Under the pieces are notes generated by a model that worked only from the letters and a program-made list of their open reading frames with translations, made no database searches and was not told the DNA's origin. Source: an uncultured Bellilinea sp. (lineage in GTDB: Bacteria; Chloroflexota; Anaerolineae; Anaerolineales; Anaerolineaceae). From it: DNA of 64,000 nucleotides. Made by a program: the position numbers and the translations under genes. The stretch spans positions 203,149 to 267,148 of the forward strand of contig CALHYE010000002.1 in the NCBI GenBank assembly GCA_938040735.1, written 5' to 3'. Positions 1 to 7,088 of the stretch are shown piece by piece (positions within the stretch are counted from its first letter, which is position 1; every line of letters starts with the position of its first letter).

Positions 1-148
1 TGTTGACTGGCCAGCCGCCATCGGCAATTTTGATCAAAACGTGCGTGAGACCGGCTCGTTGAGCCGCTTCGGCGATAGCCCGCGGATTTCCCCCCTCGCA
101 ATCCTGAATTTTCCAGATAAAAAAGCCTTTTCCTGCTAATCCATTCAT
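1..148 (-). CDS. Partial hypothetical protein, possible TIM-barrel hydrolase-like N-terminus
   Basis: Only the first 49 codons are in the window; the gene runs off the left edge. The start ATG at 148 is preceded by an AGGGAGGACC ribosome binding site. The visible protein begins MNGLAGKGFFIWKIQDCEGG and continues with a helix and a beta strand (THVLIKIADG). That pattern resembles the first beta/alpha units of a glycoside-hydrolase-type TIM barrel, but too little is visible to assign a family. It is the third gene of a same-strand run after the SanA-like and HD-domain genes, with a 29-nt gap from the HD gene. No function is claimed. Confidence 0.6.
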   Translation of the reverse strand, partial: MNGLAGKGFFIWKIQDCEGGNPRAIAEAAQRAGLTHVLIKIADGGWPVN

Positions 149-177
149 CAGGTCCTCCCTTTTGCAGGTTTAATGAA

Positions 178-750
178 TTACCCCGGTTTGAGGCTGCCTT
201 CAAGTCCTAACTCCGGCGCAATTTTTCGCATAGCCAAAATAACATTATCCACGTGCTGCCACAACTCGACCCCAAATTCTTCAGCGCCGCGGGCAATTTC
301 TTCGCGGTTGGCGCCGGCGGCAAAAGCCCGATCCTTCCATTTCTTTTTTACCGATGAAGCGGTGAGATCATAGAGCGAGCGAGAGGGCCGTACCAACGCC
401 ACGGCCGTAATTAAGCCGGTTATTTCGTCGCAGGCAAACAGGGCTTTTTCCATCAGGCTTTGGCGCGGTACGCCGGTATGATCGGCGTGGCTCAGGATAG
501 CTCGGATGATTTCCTCCGGCACCCCGTGTTCTTGTAAAATGGGCACGCCCGCCTGTGGATGTTCTTCCAAAGTCGGGTGAATCTCCCAGTCGAAGTCATG
601 CAGAAGACCCGTAACCCGCCAAAGTTCTACATCCTGATTAAATTTTTCAGCATAAAACTGCATGGCAGCCTCAACCGCCAGCATGTGATTGATTAAATTC
701 TGATTTTTGACGTATTTCTTAACGATTTGAAGCGCTTCTTCTCGGTTCAT
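178..750 (-). CDS. HD-domain (HDIG-type) hydrolase
   Basis: This 190-residue cytoplasmic protein has the metal-binding histidine/aspartate signature of the HD phosphohydrolase superfamily: an HD pair in LLHDFDWEIHP and a downstream histidine cluster in ILSHADHTG. Stand-alone HDIG proteins of this size are usually annotated as putative phosphohydrolases acting on nucleotides or related phosphates; the substrate cannot be read from the sequence. The start ATG overlaps the stop of the upstream SanA-like gene by 4 nt (ATGA), so the two are almost certainly co-transcribed and translationally coupled. No membrane segment or signal peptide is seen. Confidence 0.85.
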   Translation of the reverse strand: MNREEALQIVKKYVKNQNLINHMLAVEAAMQFYAEKFNQDVELWRVTGLLHDFDWEIHPTLEEHPQAGVPILQEHGVPEEIIRAILSHADHTGVPRQSLMEKALFACDEITGLITAVALVRPSRSLYDLTASSVKKKWKDRAFAAGANREEIARGAEEFGVELWQHVDNVILAMRKIAPELGLEGSLKPG

Positions 751-1439
751 GGATGGGCTTGCTCCTGCAATGAAGATTGTTGTTCGGGCGATCCGAAGAT
801 GGGTTCAGGCTTGCCCAGTACCGGCAAAGGGCGGGAAATGAACACATCTACAAAGGCCATGGCCGTGGCGGGTATTTCTCGGATGCGCCAAAAACGATGA
901 GCATAACGACTATATACCCGCTGATCGGCCATTGCACCCACCGAGTCGACCCCTAAACTGTTGCAAGTAAAAATGGCACGCGGCAGGTGAAACCGCTGGG
1001 TGACCAAAATTGCCTGACGGACACCGAAAATATGACGGGCGCGGTAGCAAGTATCATAGGTGCGCCGGCCGGCATAATCCAATACAATATCTTCTTCCGG
1101 TACTCCTAAAGAGATCGCATAGCGTTGCATTGCGCCCGGTTCGTTGTAGTCCAGAAAGCGGTTATCCCCGCTCATCAGGATTTTTTGGACTTTTCCCTCA
1201 AAATACAGTTGGGCGGCGGTAGACACCCGATCGCGCAGAACCGGAGAGGGCTGCCCATCGCGAGTCAATCCCGCTCCGAAGACGATGGCAACCGGCGCTG
1301 AGGGCGTTTGGGAAACCTGAAACTGGCGTGAGCGGGCATACCATTCCGCAATTAAGTTAGGAATGCCTAAGATTAGAATAAGGGTGAGACAACTGAAAAG
1401 GAAAATGCGGATAAATATCATAAAGATTTTCTTGACCAT
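747..1439 (-). CDS. sanA: SanA/YdcF (DUF218) family membrane protein
   Basis: This 230-residue protein has one N-terminal membrane segment (about residues 5-28) followed by a DUF218 domain. The landmarks are FGAGLTRDGQPSPVLRDR, LMSGDNR, an acidic/Tyr stretch around EPGAMQRYA, and ILVTQRFHLPRAI. This order matches SanA-type proteins of the ElyC/SanA/YdcF family, which act in envelope integrity (SanA is linked to vancomycin exclusion at high temperature in E. coli). It heads the three-gene minus-strand run and overlaps the HD gene by 4 nt. A TAAAAT hexamer lies only 6 nt before the ATG and no ribosome binding site is visible, which suggests a leaderless message. The specific SanA name is by family resemblance. 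Confidence 0.82.
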   Translation of the reverse strand: MVKKIFMIFIRIFLFSCLTLILILGIPNLIAEWYARSRQFQVSQTPSAPVAIVFGAGLTRDGQPSPVLRDRVSTAAQLYFEGKVQKILMSGDNRFLDYNEPGAMQRYAISLGVPEEDIVLDYAGRRTYDTCYRARHIFGVRQAILVTQRFHLPRAIFTCNSLGVDSVGAMADQRVYSRYAHRFWRIREIPATAMAFVDVFISRPLPVLGKPEPIFGSPEQQSSLQEQAHP

Positions 1440-1445
1440 GGGGCG

Positions 1446-1451
1446 ATTTTA
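1446..1451 (-). promoter_or_regulatory. Candidate -10 element of the SanA-like gene
   Basis: TAAAAT on the minus strand, 6 nt before the ATG. No good -35 is seen. The spacing would put transcription start at or next to the start codon. Confidence 0.3.
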
Positions 1452-1529
1452 CCATGCCCTGCACGAACATTCGCTTTTTGGATCGTACAAGGTTCGTGCC
1501 AGTCATAATCCAGACCTGAAAAGTGGGGA

Positions 1530-2588
1530 TCAACGGCCGATCCAATCGGATAAATCAACCCCCGACCAGCGCACTGCCGAACGCAAAGGATCATACACCG
1601 AGTCGTCAACGACTTGCAAATCTTGAACATCGTAGCCATTCAAAGCCTGGGTGATACGGCGTTTGCCATCGGTGGTTTTAATCATTTCAATCCATGCGGA
1701 ATTGATCTGTTTGATGATCGAGTCGCTTACCGAGACAGCGTAAGAGAGATTCAAGTTCGGAATATCCGGGTTGGTTTGCCAGATTATGATGACTCGTTGG
1801 GAAGCATCGGGTAAATCGTTAATCACCTGGCTGGAGGTGCGGGGATCACCGGAGATGGAAAATGTGACTCCAAAGTCGCAAATCCCTTTGATATAAAGGG
1901 AGCGGATTACGGCAGGGTGAGTCTGGGTGATCACGCCGTTTTGGGTGGGAATACTTAGCTGCTCTAAAATTCCAAAAGGGAGTATGTAGCCAGAAATTGA
2001 ACCGGGTTCAACCCAACAAGGCCGGCTGCCACTTAACTGGGAAAGGGCGGTTTGAGCATCGGCTGTGCTGAGATTAGCCACGGGGTCAAAATAGGAAACA
2101 TAGCCGCTTTCGACATTAGCCATGAACTGACTGCCGTAATAAAACGTTCCAAAATGATTGGTGAGCAGGCCAATTTTTACCAGTCCCTGATTGCGGGCGT
2201 GGAGGTATGTCAGTGGCTGCAGCCAGCCAAGGTGAATTTTTTGGTCTTTAAGAGCCTTAAAAAGATCGGTGGGTTTTTCGAAAACAACGATTTCAAACTC
2301 GTAACCGGTTGTTTCTTTGAGGTAATCGCGGATTTCCTCGCGAGAAATTTCAATTCGGCGATTCGTTTCACCTTCCTGAAGGAAAGCAATCCTCAGTGGA
2401 TTTTGTTCACTGCCGAGCGGCGCCGGGGTAGCGGTTGAAACGCTGGTCTCGGTGGGGGTTATGGTGACAGGGGGTGTTGGGGTCTTGGTTGGCGGAACAC
2501 TACAGGCCGCTAATAGAAAGAAAACCGTTAACCCGCTAAGGATTGAGAATAAGGCATGGATTTTGGAAGCGCCAAGAGGTTTAATCAC
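1530..2588 (-). CDS. Phosphate/phosphonate-type ABC transporter substrate-binding lipoprotein (PhnD-like)
   Basis: This 352-residue protein starts at a GTG with GGAG upstream. It has a lipoprotein signal peptide with lipobox LLAAC (Cys29), then a Thr/Pro-rich linker. The mature part has the PhnD-like periplasmic-binding fold: PLRIAFLQ, IRDYLKETTGYEFEIVVFEKPTDLFKALKDQ, LGWLQPLTYLHA, and a second-lobe stretch CWVEPGSISGYILP. Relatives bind phosphonate, phosphite or other oxyanion ligands, or act as sensors. No permease or ATPase gene is next to it, so it is an orphan binding protein, either sharing a transporter or acting in sensing. It is divergent from the DUF4230 gene. Confidence 0.82.
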   Translation of the reverse strand: MIKPLGASKIHALFSILSGLTVFFLLAACSVPPTKTPTPPVTITPTETSVSTATPAPLGSEQNPLRIAFLQEGETNRRIEISREEIRDYLKETTGYEFEIVVFEKPTDLFKALKDQKIHLGWLQPLTYLHARNQGLVKIGLLTNHFGTFYYGSQFMANVESGYVSYFDPVANLSTADAQTALSQLSGSRPCWVEPGSISGYILPFGILEQLSIPTQNGVITQTHPAVIRSLYIKGICDFGVTFSISGDPRTSSQVINDLPDASQRVIIIWQTNPDIPNLNLSYAVSVSDSIIKQINSAWIEMIKTTDGKRRITQALNGYDVQDLQVVDDSVYDPLRSAVRWSGVDLSDWIGR

Positions 2589-2617
2589 AGAGATTTTTCT
2601 CCGGAGTATTTATATAA

Positions 2618-2629
2618 CGATTATAATCG
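2618..2629. promoter_or_regulatory. Symmetric shared -10 element between divergent genes
   Basis: CGATTATAATCG is a perfect 12-bp palindrome that contains TATAAT on both strands. It lies between the divergent binding-protein gene (start 2588) and the DUF4230 gene (start 2675). It could serve as a bidirectional -10; convincing -35 boxes are not visible in either direction. An operator role is the alternative. Confidence 0.4.
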
Positions 2630-2674
2630 GAATAAAGGTTCATTGGAGTAGAAGAGATTTGGATAGGCGGTGGT

Positions 2675-3346
2675 ATGAATATCAATTCGATTCTTAAGAC
2701 CGTTTTGTTGGTTATTTTGTCATTCGCCTTGTTTTTTGCGGTGGCTATCCTTTTGCTGGTAGCGGTGGTCCGGAATACAACCCAACAGGCTTTACAGCCT
2801 GTGGAGCAGGTGCGGGATGCCCTTGCAACCCAATCTGCCCTGTTATTTAACCCAACTCCGACCGTTGTGCCTGATCCGGTTACGATTATCTATGAGATTC
2901 GCTCATTAGCCCGATTAGAAACCGTGCAGTATTCTATGGAAAAAATTATTACAGCCGAAACGGGACAAAGTGAATTGAGTTTTTTGTTTGGAGATAAGTT
3001 GTTATTTGTTGCACATGGAAAAGTCATTGCGGGAGTGGATCTGGAAAAATTGAACCCTGAGGATTTGTGGGTTCAAAACGGTGTTTTGTACGTCCGTTTG
3101 CCAAAGGCTGAAATTTTTATCACTTCCCTTGATAATGATCTTTCGTATGTGTATGATCGAGAAACCGGCATTCTGCGGCGGGGTGAAATTCATTTAGAAA
3201 CGCTGGCGCGTCAGGCAGCCGTTCGCGAAATTGAAAAGAGCGCCCTTGCCGACGGTATTTTAGATTGGGCGCGACTAAACGCTGAGTCTTATCTAAGCAG
3301 ATTGTTCCGCAGTTTGGGCTATGCCGATGTGATTTTCGTAAAGTGA
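2675..3346 (+). CDS. DUF4230 domain membrane-anchored protein
   Basis: This 223-residue protein has one N-terminal hydrophobic segment (about residues 8-32) followed by an extracytoplasmic DUF4230 domain. Typical features are IRSLARLETVQYSMEKII, the central VDLEKLNP and VRLPKAEIF strands, and the C-terminal ARQAAVREIEKSALADGILDWA helix. The function of DUF4230 is unknown; members are usually membrane-tethered and often near envelope genes. The start ATG has only a weak G-rich ribosome binding site (GGCGGTGG). It converges on the LipM gene with an 11-nt gap and no clear terminator between them. Confidence 0.85.
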   Translation: MNINSILKTVLLVILSFALFFAVAILLLVAVVRNTTQQALQPVEQVRDALATQSALLFNPTPTVVPDPVTIIYEIRSLARLETVQYSMEKIITAETGQSELSFLFGDKLLFVAHGKVIAGVDLEKLNPEDLWVQNGVLYVRLPKAEIFITSLDNDLSYVYDRETGILRRGEIHLETLARQAAVREIEKSALADGILDWARLNAESYLSRLFRSLGYADVIFVK

Positions 3347-3357
3347 AATAAGGGGGA

Positions 3358-4185
3358 TTAAATCCGCTCTGTCCAAGAAGGATGAGCATATTTTTGGATG
3401 AATAAATCCTCCGCGCATCTCACTTCTTCCGGTTCTGGTTCGGTTTCCACAAATTCAATGTTCAGAACCCGTTCAAAGGCGGTTTTGAAAGCATTTGCGG
3501 CGGTATCCCAATCCAAACTCTTTCCGAGCGCTATCTCTACGGTGGTGGCATGTTCCAACAAGCGTTGAGCCGCCTGTTGGCGTTCTATTTCCGTTTCGAA
3601 GCGTAAGGCTTGGGTGATGCGGGTCAAGTCGCCAAACAAGGGCAAAGAGCCGTGTTGAAGAACGCCTTTGTACCTGCGAGCCTGGGCGCTGCCAATCAGT
3701 TTTTTACCATGGACGGTGATTTCGTAATTGGAAGGCACTTCAAAACAAACCGCCGCGTTGGGTTGGCTGCCTTCGGGGAGCGGATATTCTTTATCGGCCG
3801 TTGCGGGAAGGCCTAACAAATGCAAAGCTTCCACCAATGCAATGGAAAGACGGCGGTAACTTTCCAGAATTGAACCGGTCACCCGCGGTTCGGTCTGAGG
3901 GGCAATTACTGCATAGGTAAGTTCATCAGTGTGTAAAATGGCTCTTCCACCGGTTGGGCGGCGCACCAGTTCCCAGCCGTTTTCAATCAAATTTTGGAAA
4001 TCCACATCCTGGATGGGTTGTGCATAACCCAGTGATAGGCAGGCAGGCTGCCAGGCGTAAAAGCGCAGGGTGGGAGGAGATTTTCCCTCGGCTGTAAATT
4101 GAAGAATGGCTTCATCGAGCGCCATGTTCCATGCGCCTGGGGCAGGTGGGGTTTTAATCAATCGCCAAGTCGCTTTTGGGAGCAT
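3358..4185 (-). CDS. lipM: Octanoyltransferase LipM / lipoate-protein ligase family protein
   Basis: This 275-residue protein of the biotin/lipoate A/B ligase fold moves octanoyl (or lipoyl) groups onto carrier proteins such as GcvH and E2 subunits. Visible motifs are NMALDEAIL near the N-terminus, the substrate loop RRPTGGRAILHTDELTY, and AVCFEVPSNYEI followed by GKKLIGSAQARRYKGVLQHGS. The Cys in AVCF sits where LipM has its catalytic cysteine, which favours octanoyltransferase over ATP-dependent LplA; a lipoate ligase remains possible. It stands alone on the minus strand. TATAAT ends 7 nt before the ATG and there is no ribosome binding site, suggesting a leaderless transcript. Confidence 0.82.
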   Translation of the reverse strand: MLPKATWRLIKTPPAPGAWNMALDEAILQFTAEGKSPPTLRFYAWQPACLSLGYAQPIQDVDFQNLIENGWELVRRPTGGRAILHTDELTYAVIAPQTEPRVTGSILESYRRLSIALVEALHLLGLPATADKEYPLPEGSQPNAAVCFEVPSNYEITVHGKKLIGSAQARRYKGVLQHGSLPLFGDLTRITQALRFETEIERQQAAQRLLEHATTVEIALGKSLDWDTAANAFKTAFERVLNIEFVETEPEPEEVRCAEDLFIQKYAHPSWTERI

Positions 4186-4192
4186 AGAACAA

Positions 4193-4198
4193 ATTATA
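4193..4198 (-). promoter_or_regulatory. Candidate -10 element of lipM
   Basis: Consensus TATAAT on the minus strand, with 7 nt to the ATG at 4185. No clear -35. The spacing fits a leaderless mRNA. Confidence 0.45.
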
Positions 4199-4270
4199 CC
4201 CGAAAGGTTTCCGGCATGATATAATGTTGTGTATACAGGTTTTTGTATTCTCCCGTAATTGTTAAGTCAC

Positions 4271-4298
4271 TTGACATTCTTTTGGATTTGGTTATAAT
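4271..4298 (+). promoter_or_regulatory. Consensus sigma-70-type promoter of the alpha-glucan locus
   Basis: TTGACA (4271-4276) and TATAAT (4293-4298) are separated by 16 bp, both perfect consensus boxes. Transcription would start near 4305, giving a leader of about 24 nt before the ROK regulator start codon. Confidence 0.8.
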
Positions 4299-4328
4299 AA
4301 TTGCAAGACACAGGGAGAAACTCGCTCT

Positions 4329-5552
4329 TTGGACACCACTTTTTGGCAAGTCCCCAAGGCAAGTGTTAAAAATCTTAACAAGCACGCCGCGCTGGATTTG
4401 ATCCGATTCAGTCCCAGCGGAATATCGCGAATCCAACTTTCGCGTGAACTGGGGTTAACCCGTGCGGCCGTCACTGCTATTGTTGGGGATTTGATTAAAG
4501 CCGGGCTGGTGCGGGAAACGAACGGCCAATCCTCACGCGGGCGGCGTGCTATTGCGCTTGAAATCAACCCGCAAGGTGGTTTGGTGGTGGGGGTGGATAT
4601 TGGGGCAACCCATGTTACTTTTGTCCTGGCGGATTATCTGGCTCATGTAATTGATGAGATTGAAGCCTCGCTGGATATTTTTGAGGGTCCGCAGGTTTGC
4701 CTGCCATTTGTTGATCAAATCATGCGTTCATGGCTGGAACAGCTTGGTGTGAAACTGAGTCAGATTACGGCGATTGGAGTCGGCGTGCCGGGTCCAATTG
4801 TAACCGATGCCGGAATGGTCAGCGGTCCCCCCATTATGCCGGGCTGGGATCTTTTCCCGATTCGCGAATGGTTAGAAAAAGCATGGGGATGTCCGGTAAC
4901 CCTTGGGAATGATGCCGAGTTCGGCGCCTTGGGAGAATGGGCGTTTGGGGCGGGCCGCGGGGTAGATAATCTGGTCTATATTAAGGTTGGGACCGGTATT
5001 GGGGCGGGGTTGTTAATTGATGGTCAAATTTACCGCGGCACAACCGGCTGTGCCGGAGAAATTGGTCATGTCACCATTGAAGAGAACGGGCCTTTATGCA
5101 CCTGCGGAAACCGCGGGTGTTTGGAGGCTTTAGCTGGTGGACGGGCAATCGCTCAGAAAGCGATTCAAGCCATCAAAGCGGGCGCACGCACTACATTGAG
5201 CGAACTGCCCTCGGTTGAAACCTTAAATGCAATGGATGTCATTGCTGCAGCCCGCAAAGGGGATCATCTCTCACAAAAGCTAGTGCAGGAAGCCGGTTAT
5301 TACATTGGAACAGCTCTGGCGAATTTGATCAACCTGTTTAATCCGACCAAGATTGTGATTGGCGGAGGGGTTGCTCAGGTAGGTGATTTGCTGCTTGAAC
5401 CGGTGCGAAAGGTGGCCAAACAACGCAGCCTCAAAGTCGCTTCGCAAGCAGTGACCATAACTTCTGCCGTGCTTGGCAGGCGCTCTTCTGCGATGGGCGC
5501 CGTCGCTCAGGCAATTTCATTGAGTTTACATCAACTGGCTGAAGCAAGTTGA
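4329..5552 (+). CDS. ROK family transcriptional regulator
   Basis: This 407-residue protein starts at TTG with GGGAGA upstream. Residues about 10-75 form a winged helix-turn-helix (SRIQLSRELGLTRAAVTAIV, then the GLV...GRRAI wing). The rest is a ROK sugar-kinase domain with the ATP-binding VVGVDIGATH loop, GVGVPGPI, and the zinc motif CTCGNRGCLEAL. This arrangement is the NagC/XylR/Mlc type: a repressor whose DNA binding responds to a sugar. It lies between a perfect promoter and the sugar transport and amylase genes, so it is the likely regulator of this locus, including itself. Whether it also phosphorylates a sugar is unknown. Confidence 0.9.
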   Translation: MDTTFWQVPKASVKNLNKHAALDLIRFSPSGISRIQLSRELGLTRAAVTAIVGDLIKAGLVRETNGQSSRGRRAIALEINPQGGLVVGVDIGATHVTFVLADYLAHVIDEIEASLDIFEGPQVCLPFVDQIMRSWLEQLGVKLSQITAIGVGVPGPIVTDAGMVSGPPIMPGWDLFPIREWLEKAWGCPVTLGNDAEFGALGEWAFGAGRGVDNLVYIKVGTGIGAGLLIDGQIYRGTTGCAGEIGHVTIEENGPLCTCGNRGCLEALAGGRAIAQKAIQAIKAGARTTLSELPSVETLNAMDVIAAARKGDHLSQKLVQEAGYYIGTALANLINLFNPTKIVIGGGVAQVGDLLLEPVRKVAKQRSLKVASQAVTITSAVLGRRSSAMGAVAQAISLSLHQLAEAS

Positions 5553-5572
5553 TTTTTTTGAAAGGAGGTGGT

Positions 5573-5665
5573 GTGCAGGATCTTAAAGCTCAATTGGAAG
5601 GTTTATTTACCTTAGAAGCGAAAACCCTTTTGAGAAGGGTTGCCCTCCCTTGGAGGGACTCGTAA
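5573..5665 (+). CDS. Possible 30-residue leader peptide
   Basis: A GTG-started ORF of 30 codons lies between the ROK gene and the binding-protein gene. It is preceded by GAAAGGAGGTG, an 11-nt match to the anti-Shine-Dalgarno sequence and one of the strongest ribosome binding sites in the window. The peptide (VQDLKAQLEGLF...) has no recognisable domain. Its second half overlaps two tandem hairpins (5623-5657), so ribosome position on it could affect their folding. It could be a regulatory leader peptide; it could also be a chance ORF behind a relic binding site. Confidence 0.4.
   Translation: MQDLKAQLEGLFTLEAKTLLRRVALPWRDS
5623..5657 (+). promoter_or_regulatory. Tandem hairpins upstream of the sugar-binding protein gene
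   Basis: Hairpin A is AACCCTT-TTGAG-AAGGGTT (5623-5641), with a 7-bp perfect stem. Hairpin B is CCCTCC-CTT-GGAGGG (5643-5657), with a 6-bp perfect stem. The 3' arm of A could also pair with the 5' arm of B, so the two folds may be mutually exclusive. They lie just before the AAGGAGG site of the binding-protein gene. Attenuation or mRNA processing is possible. Confidence 0.45.
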
Positions 5666-5691
5666 AACCAAATTTTTTAAGGAGGAAAGAG

Positions 5692-6999
5692 ATGTTGAAG
5701 AAATTTATGCCCTTGATCGGCCTGTTGCTGATCGCCTCGTTTGTTCTGGCAGCCTGCCAGCCGGCCGCCACCCCTGCCCCTACTACTGCCCCACCGCAGC
5801 CGACTGCCGCGCCAGGACAACCTACTACCGCCCCCGCAGAACCCACCACCCCCCCCACCGCTGAGCAGGTGACCATTACCATCTGGCATCAGTGGGATGG
5901 TAAATATCTGGAAGCCATCACCCAGGCTTTCAAGGATTATGAAACCTCTCACCCGAATGTCAAAATTGACCTTTCCAAACCCGAGGATGTTGCCAATGCT
6001 TTGAATGTGGCTATTCCGGCTGGTGAAGGTCCCGACATCATCGGTTGGGCAAATGACAAAATCGGTGAACAGGCCCTGCAGGGTAACATTGTTGCCTTAA
6101 ACGATTTCGGTATTGACAAAGCCTTCCTTGAGAGCGTTTATACCGAATCGGGCATCAACGGTGTGACCTGGATGGATACGATCTGGGCGCTGCCAGAAAC
6201 CATGGAAGGGATTGCACTGGTTGCCAATAAAGCATTGGTTACCGAAGAATACCTGCCCACCGACCCGTTTGCATGGGATGACCTGTTGGCAAAGGCCGAA
6301 AAGTTTTACGCTGATAAGGGCATTCCGCTAATCTGCAATCAGGGTTTTGGCGCTGAAGATGCCTATCACATGTCGCCGATTTACTTTGGCTTTGGTGTGC
6401 CGGCCTATGTGGATGAGGACGGTAAGCCCTATATGGATTCTCCCGAAGCTCTGAAGGCGGCGGAGTGGCTGGTTAAACTCAAGGCTGTCTCGCTGGCGGA
6501 AAACAGCTACGATATCTGCAATGCTGCCCTGCAGGAAGGCAAGGTTGGCATGTGGTGGACCGGCCCGTGGGCAATTGCCGGCATCGAAGATGCGGGGATT
6601 GACTACACCATCGTTTCGATGGGTAAACCCTTCGTGGGTATCAAGACCCTCATGCTGAGCAAGAATGCGGTTAACCGCGGCAAGGCCGAGGTGGCGCTGG
6701 ATGTGATGAAGTACTTCACCAGCGCTGAGGTTCAGAAGAAACTGGCTCTGATCAACAAGACCATCCCGGCTCAAAAAGCCGCCATCGAGGATCCCGAAGT
6801 GGCTCAATTACCGGCAGTGGCTGGTTATGGTAAAGCGCTGGCCATCGGTGTGCCGATGTCGCCTTCGCCGTTCTCCTCTGCACAATGGGGTCCGGTGGGG
6901 CGCGCCTCTGCCGCCATCTGGACCGGCGCTCAGGATCCGCAGACTGCCCTGAAGGAAGCCCAGGCTGCGATTCTGGAAGCCGTCGAGGGAATGAAGTAA
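5692..6999 (+). CDS. Sugar ABC transporter substrate-binding lipoprotein (MalE-like)
   Basis: This 435-residue protein was started at the ATG 7 nt after AAGGAGG; an in-frame ATG further upstream (5650) lies inside the hairpin region and has no such site. It has a lipoprotein signal with LAAC (Cys22), a long Thr/Pro/Ala linker, and then a family 1 solute-binding fold beginning VTITIWHQWDGKYLEAITQAF, with NIVALNDF, YGFVP-like and WWTGPWAIAGIE regions. These proteins capture maltodextrins or related oligosaccharides outside the membrane and pass them to MalF/MalG-type permeases, which follow directly. The surrounding amylases suggest starch-derived oligosaccharides as ligands; that is inference. 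Confidence 0.9.
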   Translation: MLKKFMPLIGLLLIASFVLAACQPAATPAPTTAPPQPTAAPGQPTTAPAEPTTPPTAEQVTITIWHQWDGKYLEAITQAFKDYETSHPNVKIDLSKPEDVANALNVAIPAGEGPDIIGWANDKIGEQALQGNIVALNDFGIDKAFLESVYTESGINGVTWMDTIWALPETMEGIALVANKALVTEEYLPTDPFAWDDLLAKAEKFYADKGIPLICNQGFGAEDAYHMSPIYFGFGVPAYVDEDGKPYMDSPEALKAAEWLVKLKAVSLAENSYDICNAALQEGKVGMWWTGPWAIAGIEDAGIDYTIVSMGKPFVGIKTLMLSKNAVNRGKAEVALDVMKYFTSAEVQKKLALINKTIPAQKAAIEDPEVAQLPAVAGYGKALAIGVPMSPSPFSSAQWGPVGRASAAIWTGAQDPQTALKEAQAAILEAVEGMK

Positions 7000-7015
7000 A
7001 TCAAATGATGCAAAA

Positions 7016-7042
7016 GGGAGAGCCTTCATCAGGGGCTCTCCC
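7016..7042 (+). terminator. Intergenic hairpin between binding-protein and permease genes
   Basis: GGGAGAGCC and GGCTCTCCC form a perfect 9-bp stem with a 9-nt loop, followed by the pyrimidine-rich TCTTCTTATCC. It probably acts as a partial terminator or an mRNA 3'-end stabiliser that keeps binding-protein transcripts more abundant than permease transcripts, as intergenic hairpins do in other malE-malF type operons. Confidence 0.6.
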
Positions 7043-7088
7043 TCTTCTTATCCTTCCCATTTATGCAAGCAGGAGAGAGGAGCCCGTT

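Noticed and set aside
6885..7088. Extended N-terminus for the MalF-like permease beginning inside the binding-protein gene
   Set aside because: It would run through the intergenic hairpin and place a polar stretch before the first membrane segment. ATG 7089 has a good ribosome binding site.
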